The notes beneath the pieces are model-generated. The model worked only from the letters and a program-made list of their open reading frames with translations. It did not search any database and had not been told where the DNA came from. Shown one piece after another: positions 1 to 10,900 of a DNA stretch of 64,000 nt (the first letter of the stretch is position 1; each line of letters begins with the position of its first letter). Made by a program: the position numbers and the translations under genes. This stretch comes from Neckera pumila (taxonomy: Eukaryota > Streptophyta > Bryopsida > Hypnales > Neckeraceae). The DNA is taken from contig OZ018411.1 of the NCBI GenBank assembly GCA_963969595.1, positions 21,884,545 through 21,948,544 on the forward strand, written 5' to 3'.

Positions 1-753
1 TGGAAGATATTAGCATTTGAAGTGGCAAAGGTCCTTTTTTTGGCCTTGCAAAAAACTGGGCAGCAGCACTTCATAAGGTCAGATTATTATGAAAAGAATT
101 ATAAAATGGTTGTGCTTCTTTGGATTCATTCTTCAGGGCAAGTTGGCTACATGCTTGAAAATTTTCAGATTATTTGGAATTGTACAACATACAGGAAAAA
201 AATAGTAAGTGGGAAGAGGTAGAGAATGACTCAAAACACTAAATTGTTAAGAAGTTAATTAAGGAATTGAAAAGTGCCAATCCTGATGGTTGCAAGGTTG
301 TAATAAACAATCTACATCCTACAAATTTATTTTTGGAAAAATATTGAAAATTGAGTGAAATAAATGACTTCAAAGTTTATTTTAGAGTAGACAATCCATA
401 ACTGCCCGCAAACTAAAAATCCTTGTAACGTTTGACTCATTGATCAAAATGGATTGATTAAAAGCTTTTCACATATGTATAAATCTAATAAATCAATTTT
501 AAGTTTTTATTTTTGAAAAAAGTGATTTTTTTTAATTTGTCTGGATTGCCCGAGTTGAGAAACAAACAACATATTAGGCCATAACATTTGACTCGTATTT
601 CCAAATGTCATGAAATTTGGTGCATATGAAAGATATTCCTTGTCTCCACCTTCTGTAAAAATTTCAGCCCAAAATATGCAAATCTCTAGTCACACGTACC
701 TGCCCAAAATTTCTATGTTGCCAAAAAATACATGTTGGTCCTTTAGGGGTTAA
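1..753 (+). mobile_element. TTAA-flanked non-autonomous DNA element, subfamily A, 5' end cut by the window
   Basis: The right end reads CCTTTAGGGG followed by TTAA (750-753), preceded by the terminal motif ATGTTGGTCC. The same end is seen in the complete copies near 31.6 and 39.2 kb. The left end lies outside the window. There is no coding capacity beyond short chance frames. The TTAA site and CCC(C)TA-type termini are what is known for the piggyBac superfamily; Sola is the alternative. The superfamily is inference because no transposase is present. Confidence 0.7.
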
Positions 754-1173
754 AGTAATGATTCTTAACAAGAGTGTTCAAGACTTGTGTTTGTAAGATT
801 GAATAATCTTTCATCTTGCCTTCAATATGCACTATCATTAGGTCTTTTTCAAAGAAATTTAACCTTGAAAGGATGAAACATATCACCAAGGTAGTCAACT
901 AAAAACGATTCAATTATTGAACTAATATTTGCATTTTTCATCTCTACCTAAAAACTTGGAAGTCATTCAATGGCCACTTGTGGGCCTCAACATCCTTGTG
1001 GGGTTAATATCTTCAAAAAAGTTACTAGGATGCTTCATGAAGTCTCATATATAGATTGGAAGAACTACTTGAAGATTTCAAAGAGCCATACAAACTATAA
1101 GAAACGTCACCTAAGATACTCAACACTATGCCTAATTTTCTAAGAAAATTTGACTGATTTTAACAGCCATACA
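754..1173. other. Unassigned AT-rich spacer between two facing TTAA elements
   Basis: About 420 bases of AT-rich sequence without a supported gene or recognisable repeat. It separates the inward-facing 3' ends of two subfamily A elements. Confidence 0.4.
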
Positions 1174-2106
1174 TTATCCCCTAAAGGACCAACATGCGTT
1201 TTTGGTAGTATAGAAATTTTGGGCAGGTATGTACAACTAGAGATTTCTATATTTTTGGCTGAAATTTTAATAGAAGGTGGGGGCAAGGAATATCTTTCAT
1301 ACGCACCAAATTTCATGACATTTGGAAACACGAATCAAAAGTTATGACCTAATATGTAACTTTTTTTTGTAATTGGACAGTCCGGGCAGATAAAAAAAAA
1401 AAAAACTTTTTTCGAAAACAAAAATTTGGAATTGCTTTTGCAGAATTATATATAGGTAAAAAGCTTTGAATCATCCCATTTTGATCAATGAGTCAAAAGT
1501 TATGAAGATTTTAAGTTTGCGGGCAGTTATGAATTCTCTACTCTAAAATAAACTTTGAAGTCCTTTACCTTACTCAATTTTCAATGTTTCTTGAAAAAAA
1601 ATCAACCCTAAGATGTAGATTATTTATTACAACATTGCCACCATTGGGATTAGCATTTTTCAATTCCATAATTAAATTCTTGACAATTTCGTATTTTGAG
1701 TAATTCTCTACTACTATCTACTTTCTATTTCTTTCCTATATGTTGTACAATTCCAAATGAAGTGAAAATTTTCAAGCACGTAGCCAACTTGTCTAGGAAA
1801 AAGAATCCAAAGAAGCACCATCATTTTGGACATTTTTCCATCGAAAAGTGAGCTTGTGAAGTGATGCTGCCCTCTTTTTCACAGGGCCAAAAAAATGGTT
1901 TTAGTGAATTTGAGTGCTTATATCTTGCAATCCACATAGTGGAAATTCCTAAAATTTTTAACCTATGTTTTCAAGTCAGCGTACTACAAGATCCTAAGGT
2001 TATATGTGTCAAAAAAAGTTTTTTTTCAAAAATTGGATACTTGTACTAAAAATGGTAGCTTTCAAGCGTTTTCGGTGAGAATATAGTGATAGCACTTTAG
2101 GGATTA
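1174..2106 (-). mobile_element. TTAA-type non-autonomous element, subfamily A, full length
   Basis: It starts TTAT then CCCCTAAAGGACC and ends CTTTAGGG then ATTA, so both flanking tetramers look like decayed TTAA. Internal sequence is the reverse complement of the copies at 31.6 and 39.2 kb. Length is about 930 bases, matching the other complete copies. No transposase is encoded. Confidence 0.7.
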
Positions 2107-2414
2107 TACAAATGTTCAAGATGTCCAAGATAATGTAATGTATATGTCCATGATATAATCATCATAGGATAACATACACACTACAAGAGAAAGGGGTGTT
2201 TTAAATATCGTCTTTTAAGTAATGACCTTTAAATAAGGTTTTTAGTAAAATTTTCATATGAGCAAAAATTCTAGATAAAATGTAAATTCTAAACAAGCAT
2301 TGTTGATTCTATTTAAAAGGGAAAAAAATGTTGGACCATTGATGCAATTGAGATCCATTGGTCTTGATACAAATTTGAATATGGACATATAAATATGGAT
2401 ATAGACATGGATAC

Positions 2415-2416
<2 letters not shown>

Positions 2417-2485
<69 letters not shown>
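2417..2485. repeat. (AT)n microsatellite
   Basis: An uninterrupted AT dinucleotide run of roughly 68 bases, in AT-rich DNA (2107-2644) that shows no gene. The Tyr/Ile-rich frames read through it are an artefact of the repeat. Confidence 0.95.
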
Positions 2486-2489
<4 letters not shown>

Positions 2490-2644
2490 TGTACAATTTG
2501 TATATAAAATACAAATACAAAATACATATTGCACTCACATACATCCCGTATGGAATGCACTCTACTTCACTCTAAAAAATATATAAAGAGGGGGAGGGGG
2601 GTCCTAAAGATATATATTGGGGGGTATAAGGGGGAGGTGTTAAA

Positions 2645-3564
2645 TTAACCTCTAAAGTCTCATTGTCCCTTTGGGGGACAAATTGGATTTTGGACAGGTT
2701 TCTGTGACATCAATTTTTTATTAAACTTTCTCATAAGATAGAAGAATTGATTAGCAATGTGGGAATATAATTTTTATTTCAATTGGTGACCGGGAGCAAA
2801 AGTTATACCACAAAAAGCCTAGAACTGAACTCGGCGAGCAACACCAAAAAAAATGCAAAAAGTCAAAATAAATTTTTAATTTTTTTTTCCTATAAAAGAT
2901 ATTGTTTTTGTTTACATGTGAAGCTTTGGTTCATTCTATTTGAACTAATAATGAGAAATTTATGGACGATCTTGTTTTTTAGGCAATTAGAGCATCTTTT
3001 TGAAAAAATAACTTGTAGAATTCATTTTTGAATGCAATTTTCACAATTTTTCAAAATGAATTATCTGACAAGGTTCTATTTGCTTGCTAAAACAATCTCT
3101 CCATTGGTATTATTATGTTTCAATCCCATCTTAGAGCTATTAACAATATAGTTTGTTTTTTCAATCTTGGATCTACTTCTATTTAACAATTTTTTAAAGA
3201 ATGAAATGAGGTGTGTTTTTTTGAAATTTTTTTTCTAGACTTTCAACTCAATTATTCAACATAAAGAAATCTAAATTTAAATTTTGTAGTGCAAAAAAAT
3301 CCACTAATGGCGGTCAGAGTCATCTGAAATTGCAAGCTAGTGTTCAAAAATACTTTCTTTTTCAACTTTGAATGCTAATATCTTCTAATCTGTACGGTCA
3401 AATAAAATGAAATTTTTATTATATAATCTTAGAGAAGTGAAGTACAAGATCGTATATTTAGATTCTATAAAAATGTTTTTTTTGTGTTCTTGGATGATTG
3501 CAGCAAAAGTGGCAGCTTTGAGTGGTTTATGACAAAAAAATGGCTTTGGGACTTTAAGGATTAA
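2645..3564 (-). mobile_element. TTAA-type non-autonomous element, subfamily B, full length
   Basis: Bounded by TTAA at 2645-2648 (followed by CCTCTAAAG) and TTAA at 3561-3564 (preceded by CTTTAAGGA). The inner end carries the subfamily B palindromic motif GTCCCTTTGGGGGAC. About 920 bases, non-coding, same order of internal blocks as the copies at 28.6, 51.2 and 52.5 kb. Confidence 0.65.
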
Positions 3565-4551
3565 CATATACAAAAAATAATTATTTTTTTTGAGCTAATG
3601 GAAAACACAAATAAATAAATAATTGATTAATAGAAATTTGAGCTCATAGTGCAATTTAACACACGATGACAATGACAATGAGCTCAAAAGACGCAATTAT
3701 TGCTTCTTATATTTTGTATGAGTGGGTGAGTGGTTGCGCGGGGCGGTAATAAAAGTACAGATATGTAGGTAATGAAAATCCAGATACAGAGGGTAGTGAA
3801 ATTTAGACATAGGAGGTAATGAAAACGACTCATTCACAAAGTGAGTAGGTGAGTGGTTGTGTAGTTGCATGGAAGGTAATGAAAAGTACAAATTTGCGTG
3901 ATAATGAAAATCTAGACATGGGGGTAATGACCTACTTATGAAGTGAGTGGTTGCGTGGTTGCATGGATAAGAAATGTGTTGATATGGGGGGTAATGAAAA
4001 TTTACATTTAGAGATACGGAAAATGACTCATTTACTAAGTGAGTAGGTGACTGGTTGCGTGGTTGCATGGAAGGTAATGAACAGTATAGATATGCATAAT
4101 AATGCAAATCTAGATATGGGGGTGCTGAAAATCACTTTCTTATGAAGTGAGTCGTTGCGTGGTTGCACGGGGTAATGAAAATGACTTTCTTATGAAGTGA
4201 GTGGTTGCATAGATAAGAAATGTATTGATATGGGGGGTAATGAAAATTTACATTTGGAGATATGGAAAATGACTCATTTACTAAGTGAGTAGGTGACTGG
4301 TTGCGTGGTTGCAAAGAAGGTAATGAATAGTATAGATATGAGTGATAATGAAAATCTAGATATAGAGGTACTGAAAATGACTTACTTATGAAGTGAGTGG
4401 TTGCGTGGTTGCATGGGGGTAATGAAAATGACTTTCTTATGAAGTGAGTGGTTGCATAGTTGCATGGAGGTAATAAATGTACTGATATAGGGGGTAATGG
4501 AAATCAGATATGGAAATTATAAAAATCTAGATACATGGGTATTAAAAATGA

Positions 4552-5004
4552 CTAAAAGCATCCTCAATTTGCCCTTTGTAGAAGCTCTTCAATGACAAGT
4601 TCTATATGGGTTACAAAAAAGCAATGAAAATCTGCCTAATGCTAACGGGGCACCTCCCACATTAGTTTCATGGACTTGGCATTTCTTGGCTCCCCCACAA
4701 CAAAAATAGGTTCTTTGTTGTGTCCACCAAACTCCTTTGCAATTTTTGGTCAACACCAATAATGGAAGATCCGGCACCTCCCACACTTCTTGCATCGTTG
4801 CATTTTGTTTGTTTTTACTTGCTACAGATGCTCTTGACGCATTATCACGTTATTGTAAAGCCACTTAGAGCTCCAAATATTGTCATTGCATTGAGGCGCC
4901 TAAGATGGTAAAGCTACAGTAAAAAAAATTAAAGAAGACAAAAATACAAACTGCGTGTACTATTGCACTGTCTTTTTTCAGGTGTAGCATTGAAGATGCT
5001 CTAA
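4552..5004. mobile_element. Small TIR element (PIF/Harbinger-like MITE) nested in the satellite
   Basis: The left end is AAGCATCCTCAAT and the right end, read in reverse, is AGAGCATCTTCAATG. The flanks both carry CTAA (4552-4555 and 5001-5004), consistent with a TAA-type target duplication. Satellite sequence resumes on both sides. GAGCATCT-type ends with a 3-base TAA/TTA duplication are typical of PIF/Harbinger MITEs; assignment here is tentative because the inverted repeat is only about 14 bases and imperfect. Confidence 0.5.
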
Positions 5005-5085
5005 TTTATTGAGTGAATAGGTGAGTGGTTGCATGGAAGATAATCAAAGTACACATATAGGGGATAGTGAAAAGGACTCACAAGA

Positions 5086-5339
5086 TACTACTTTTGTCCC
5101 ACTAAAAAGCTCCTTATTTTATCTCATGTTTTTCTTATACTAATTTCATTGACCATGTTGTAAAATGTATAATTCAGAATGGTCTAAATTTATATCACTC
5201 CAATCCATGAAGAACATTGTATCTATTCAATGCAACCAAAATAAAAATTGGACCCAAGCAAACTTTTAATATGCATACTCAAAACTACAAAAAAAATAAG
5301 AGGTAAAATCAAAAGCTTTTTAGTAATAAAGAGGTAGTA
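5086..5339. mobile_element. Stowaway/mariner-like MITE nested in the satellite
   Basis: The ends form an imperfect inverted repeat of about 40 bases: TACTACTTTTGTCCCACTAA at the left, and TACTACCTCTTTATTACTAA when the right end is read in reverse. The element is bounded by TA dinucleotides. TA-flanked TACT-CCTC-type termini are characteristic of plant Stowaway elements of the Tc1/mariner group. About 250 bases, non-coding. Confidence 0.65.
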
Positions 5340-5465
5340 AGTGATTGGTTGCATGGTTGCGTGGGGGTAATGGAAGTATAAATATGGAGGAGAATGGAAA
5401 TATAAATATAGGTGGGAGGAGGGAATGAAAATGACTCACTTATTAAGTGAATGGGTGTGTAGATG

Positions 5466-6263
5466 TGTGGGTAACAAGTGGGAATTCTCCAAAAGAGACG
5501 ATTGCCATGCCAAATCATTATGGCGTTAGTCTCACCTAATATGATTACACTATTACACTATAAAATCTTATATTCAATCATGGCAACTCATAAATGTATT
5601 TCTACCATTGAAAAATAGAAAGCATCATTTTTTTGATCTATTCTTATATTTTTCTACCTCTATAAAGCTTTGTAATTAATTTTTAAATTCTGGTTGATAT
5701 TAAGTGAATATTTTTTACCATTAAGGTACTTATGATTTAATAAATATTGAAGAGTTGGCCCTTAGAAAGTATTGATTGGACTATTGTAAACTTCAAAATC
5801 CAAGTTGTAGTTTGCTTTAAAAACATTTTTTTAAATGAATTTTTGACATCTTTGGTATCAATATTATTTATAGATGCAGATGTACAAGTAAATTATAATT
5901 TTCTAGCAAAAAATGTTCTATTTGATTTGTTTATCTTACAAAATCTATGTTTTAAATGAATTGTACTTTTGGGGGATTTTAGAGCTAAATTTTTCGATAT
6001 CATACAAATTTCTAATTTTATGGTTGATGGTTCATATCATTATTGAAAAGAGACATATTTAAAAAAAATATTTCATTGTACAATTTCATCTCTAAAAAAT
6101 AATTAGAAAATTTTTCATTTATATTTAGTTCCAAAATAACAACAAAGTAAAAATAGTGAGACATAAAATCAATTGTCAATGGCCCATTCTTCCAGGGTTA
6201 CCCTTAAAGGAGAGGCTAGTGCTTGTGAAAATCATCCTATTTGCTACCGTGTGAATCATTGGC
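5466..6263. other. AT-rich intergenic stretch
   Basis: No gene, RNA or recognisable element could be supported here; only short chance frames are present. Confidence 0.4.
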
Positions 6264-7183
6264 TTAACCCATCAAGTCCCAAGGCCTTATTTCCATCAAA
6301 AAACATTCAAAATTGTGGTTTCTATTGCAAAGTGCAAAATTATTATTATTATTATTATATTATTATTTTTTGCATATTTAGCTATAGATCTTGCACTAGA
6401 CTAGTATATAAATATGTGGAAGAAATTTCAAAAACTTTGACTGCTAGATTGCAAGATATTTGCATATAAAGTGAAGAATTTTTCTTTTTTTTTTGCACCT
6501 TGCTTGACTAAGTTTTTTGGCTTTGAATCATCTTAACTTAAAGTTTTTGCACTATTGATTTTGAATTTCTAATTATTTATTTTGAAGAATTGTGTTGTTA
6601 GTCTAGAAATTTCTCAAGATTTAAAAAAAAATTCACTCATTAAAAACTTGTTAGGTAGAAATAGGTTCGAGATTGAAGGAAAATCTAAATCATTAATAAC
6701 TTTCAGATGGAACTAGAACTCACTAATGTCAATGGTGAGATTGTTCTAGCAGGGATCTTCACCTTGTGAATTTTTTTTGTAAATTGTGAAAATTAAGTTT
6801 AGAAATGAATCCTACAAGTTTTTTTTCTCTAGAAGATGGTTTGATTGCTCAAGAAATAAGATCGTCCATAACTTTCACATAACAAATTCAAATGGAATGA
6901 ACCAAAGCTCCCCGTGCAGATAAAATTACAATCTACAAGAAACAAATTTTTAAATTTTTTTTGTGTATTGAGGGTTTTTTGCCTGTTGCACCTAAAAAAG
7001 GGCTTTATGTGCTATAACTTTTGCTCTCCGAGACCAATTGAAACAAAAATTGTATTTCCAGAAAGCTAATGTGTTTTCTATCTTCAAAAAATGTTTCACA
7101 AAATCTGATGAATATTGAGACCATAGGGGCCTGCCCGAAATCCAGTTTGTCTCTCGTGGGGACATTGGGACTTTAGGGATTAA
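6264..7183 (+). mobile_element. TTAA-type non-autonomous element, subfamily B, full length
   Basis: TTAA at 6264-6267 is followed by CCCATCAAGTCCCAAGGCC. The 3' end CTTTAGGGA is followed by TTAA at 7180-7183. About 920 bases. Internal blocks match the subfamily B copies at 28.6 and 51.2 kb. Non-coding. Confidence 0.65.
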
Positions 7184-7306
7184 AAATAATGCAAAAGCAC
7201 TCGTTGAAGTCAAACTAGTGTACAAGACTTCTCCTTTTCACACAAAATTATGAAGATGAATAATTAGACTTTTGTCTTACATAGACGGATTCTTTGTCTT
7301 TCATCG

Positions 7307-7341
7307 CAGAAAAAACGGCCGCAACATCCTTTAAGGGTTAA
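7307..7341 (+). mobile_element. Solo TTAA-element 3' terminus (fragment)
   Basis: The last bases, GAAAAAACGG then CATCCTTTAAGGG and TTAA (7338-7341), resemble the subfamily A 3' end. No matching 5' end is visible just upstream, so this appears to be an eroded remnant about 500 bases before the first SUVH exon. Confidence 0.35.
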
Positions 7342-7965
7342 ATGCAATCCATAAGTTCTACAGTAACTTATTCCCCCATTCCTCAAGATCATGCACATAC
7401 GGTGCTCCCTTCCACCAGCCAGATCATGCCTTCAGTCTGGGCCTACCAATGGTACTCTACGACCCTAGGCCTGACTCGGATTCACACTGACACACCAAAC
7501 ACGGGGGCCCACCCAGCCGTCAAGAGCCACTCTCCCGCCAAATGAAAAGCCCCGCCCCCGCCAGCCGTTGCCCGCGCTTTTTGAATTCCATCGCGGGCCG
7601 GGTTCCCCATCCCGTTCCCGGGTTTCCTCCCGGCCCGGTCCCGGTCCCGCCCCAGGAGCATCATATTCCTCCTCCTCAACGCCAAGTAGTTCCAGTCCCT
7701 TCCACGCTGACTGTGGATTTGTGCCCGAATTATTCCACGCTGATTTTGTTTGAGTGTTGATTTTGAAGCTTTTGGATTCTGTTTGAGTGTTCCAAATCTT
7801 CGAGTGGTTAAGTGTTGGAGTGTCTTGTGAGTGCTTGGAGTGTGTTTTGAGTGGTCAGTGTTTTCAAAGCTCGGAGGATGGTGTGATATAGTAGTAGCGG
7901 TGAAACTGTGGGCTGACTTGGGAGAATTCGCGTTTTCATGTTCTGGTTCGGTTGTTGAGTTCACA
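7342..7965 (+). promoter_or_regulatory. GC-rich promoter and 5' leader of the SUVH gene
   Basis: Base composition changes abruptly from AT-rich repeats to GC-rich sequence near 7.5 kb, with runs of CCCGGCCCGGTCCCGG-type DNA at 7590-7660. No clear TATA box was identified. The leader is inferred to run to the ATG at 7966. The GC-rich start is similar in style to the region upstream of S1P. Confidence 0.45.
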
Positions 7966-10900
7966 ATGCCGAGCTCGCCGTATCCGTCGCGTACCAAGGG
8001 GGATGAAGAGAGCCGAGACCGTGATATTGTGGAGAACAACCAAGCGCGGAAAAGAAGTGTGCGATTCGAGGAAAGTGGCGGAAACGTTGTTGAAAAAGAT
8101 GTGAAGCAAGCCGTGAATCTAAAGGATTATTTAGAAGACTGCAAACCGGCGGTGAAGGTGCGACGCGCTCCTCTGCGAAGTTCGACACGCATTGCTACAC
8201 TTGCTTCTCGGGCGCCAGTGAAGCACGAGACTCCCGAGCAGTCTCCTAGCCCTCCGCGTGCTCGGAAGAAAGTGAAGGTGACGGTGAAAGAAACGAAGGT
8301 GACGAAGAAGGTGAAGACGGTGAAGGTTAAGAAAGAGGAGAAAAAGGAGTTGAAGAAGGACGACGCATCTGTGAAGGCCGAGAGTGATGGTGACCCTCAG
8401 AGTGGGGATACGGATGATCTTGGAGAGGTTGCCGAAGAGAAACAGCGTGCCGGGACGGATCAGCTGGGACAGAAGCTGGCACAGCAACTAGTTGACCGAG
8501 CTAATATGAGCGACGCTATGCAAGTCAAAGCAACCATTCGAATTTTCAACTTCATGTACCTGGAAGCCATTCAGGTTTGTTTAGGTCTGTCGAACTATTT
8601 GCACTGAGAATTGTCACTTCAAGGTTTCTTCCTTAGCAGCCAGAAAATTTAGCATGCCGAATACATTTCACGTGAATTGAAGAGGTATTGAGGGGACACA
8701 AGATGAGGCCTCCGTCTGCCTGATTCAATTCTGTATCGTGATCACTTCTCCAATTCAGTAGAGTAGAAATCGTAGGTGCTTGGATATCGACTGCGAATAT
8801 TGCGGAGCTGTGCTGGAGAGGCATGGAGTAGGTGTTGGTACATTTGGTGATTTTTTAGTAGGAGTTTAGGATTTGACATGTATTCCTATGATTATCATCT
8901 GCCACAAAACTTTAGCTGGTTTGTAAGCTTTTATATTTCTGTTTGCAGCTTGAAGATAAGCGTGCCACAGAGCACCTTATTAAGATTGGAGAGGCTGGCA
9001 CTGGCAAAAGGCCCTCCAAACGACCTGATTTGAAAGCAATTTCTAAGGTAATGTAGCAGAGAGCCTGTATGGTTAGTAAGTGTGACTTTGAAAACACTGA
9101 AGCCTCCTCCTTGTTCTAACTTTCAGCTACATTTTCAGCGATAATATTGCTTAATAATAAACATTCAAGGAACTGATCGTGGGTCTTTGACGAGCAGATG
9201 TTGGAGCTAAGGGCAACTCTTAACCCTGAGAAACAAATTGGGAATATTCCAGGTCGCACCCTCTATCTGACCTTGACCTTCATTGCTAGGGATATTTCAA
9301 ATTCACTCCTCTTTCGACCCTTGGTTCTTTGTGTCTTCTCCAATGCTTCTCACAACATATTCTCACTTTTTATTGGTTCATTTTGTCTCCAGGTGTTGAG
9401 GTCGGTCAGCAGTTTCTTTCAAGAGCAGAGATGGTTGTAATAGGTCTGCACAGCCATTGGCTCAATGGAATCGACTACATTGGGGTTGGTAAAGGCAAGG
9501 TAAGGCTCCGTTGATTTCTGCAATTTACAATCCCTATTCTCTGCTTCTACTGAGAACATTGCGTTGAAACCTTTAGAATCATTTTACTGTCAAAGTCACA
9601 CGCTTTCTGTTTGCAATCTCTCAACGATCAGGGTCCTGATAGTACTGCCAAATGCACACGCTCTACCATCTACTGTATACTTTCGTTGGTTAGTTTGTTC
9701 CATGAAATAGGCAGCACCATTCTGCTAAAGGATGGTTGTGGATTTTGGTTATGAATTTTGCCTCCAATATGTATATGGTAGGACCATCAGCACTTCGTAG
9801 GGTGTAGCTAGGGGTAGAGCAAAGGTCTGGTGGCTTTGTGTACCAGTGTATGTGCATAACGATCCGTGTCTGGCTAGTTCATTTTTAATTTTGGCCATTA
9901 GGTGCCTGGAAGCATTAGTTCTCCTCTTAACTGAATATTGTTGTGATGGTGCCAGTCATCGGACTTGGCGTTTCCTATCTGTGTTTCCATTGTTATGTCG
10001 GGAGGTTATGAAGATGACGTGGATAATTCAGAGGATGTGGTCTACACTGGGCAAGGAGGAAATGATCTTCTAAGCACGAAGAAGCAAATCAAAGACCAAA
10101 AGATGGAGAAGGGAAATTTGGCATTGAAGGCATGTTTTTGCTATCCTACTGACCTATAGTTCACCATATCTGGGAAAGAATGTGGATTGCGTTAGATGTC
10201 CATCCTAGTTCGAATCTGCTGCCATTATTTATTAAAAAGACTTCAAATTTTTCTTTTAATGTTCGCCTGTTCCAAGCGACCTGATTATAGACCAGCAGGA
10301 TATGAATTTACCTAAAGATTTTGTCATGGATTATCTGAAATCAGATCAGTCACTGTTTTGATTTTACCGCGGTAGTCTATCAGCTATTCCTTTATTGAAC
10401 TTGATAGCCAGGTTCTCAGAGCATTACTATCGTTTAGAAGAAACTTCTAGGTGTTTTTTCACTCATTTGTTTACCAGTGAAGTGCAAAATATTGGTATCA
10501 CAGAATAGCATGAAATGTAAACAACCTATTCGTGTCATTCGGGGCCATGATGACAAAAGGAGCTACAGCAAGAAGGTTTACACGTTCGATGGACTCTATG
10601 AGGTGAACCTTCTTCTCGTAGACCAATATCTGCATGTGTTGCTACTACGACCTCATTGACTTTTGGATTCTCAGTATTCATCTTCTCGGTCAACTTATCC
10701 TCTTCTACAAAAGTAGACATAGAAATGACAGAACTCAAAGTACTCTTTCACTTAAGGGTTCCACTCCGTGCATAGTCTCCGTTTTAGATTCGGTTTGGAC
10801 CGTTCGCACTCCTTGCTGTTATATCTTGATGTTGACTTCTGATTATCGCTGTTATAAAGTATTTGTTAATCGTCGCTTAAAGTAATACAAACGAATGACA

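Larger units (their letters stand above)
3700..5465. repeat. Degenerate satellite array with palindromic core, interrupted by two MITEs
   Basis: Repeated blocks of about 100-120 bases are built from GGTAATGAAAAT, a palindrome of the type ACTCACTT-ATGA-AGTGAGT, and GTGGTTGCGTGGTTGCATGG. They fill 3700-4551, resume at 5005-5085 and again at 5340-5465. Copies are diverged and partly rearranged, so unit length is approximate. The open frame on the minus strand (3697-4107), with repeated THLVNESFS-like peptides, is a by-product of the array, not a gene. Confidence 0.75.

Noticed and set aside
2169..2190. CACTACAAGAGAAAGG looks like the end of a CACTA transposon
   Set aside because: No matching inverted end or target duplication was found. 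A similar CACTATAAGAAA at about 18219 also lacks a partner.
2254..2586. Tyr/Ile repeat proteins read through the (AT)n tract on both strands
   Set aside because: They exist only because the dinucleotide run has no stops; no codon bias, motif or gene context.
3697..4107. 136-codon minus-strand frame with repeated peptide motifs
   Set aside because: It lies wholly inside the degenerate satellite; the peptide repeats mirror the DNA repeat.
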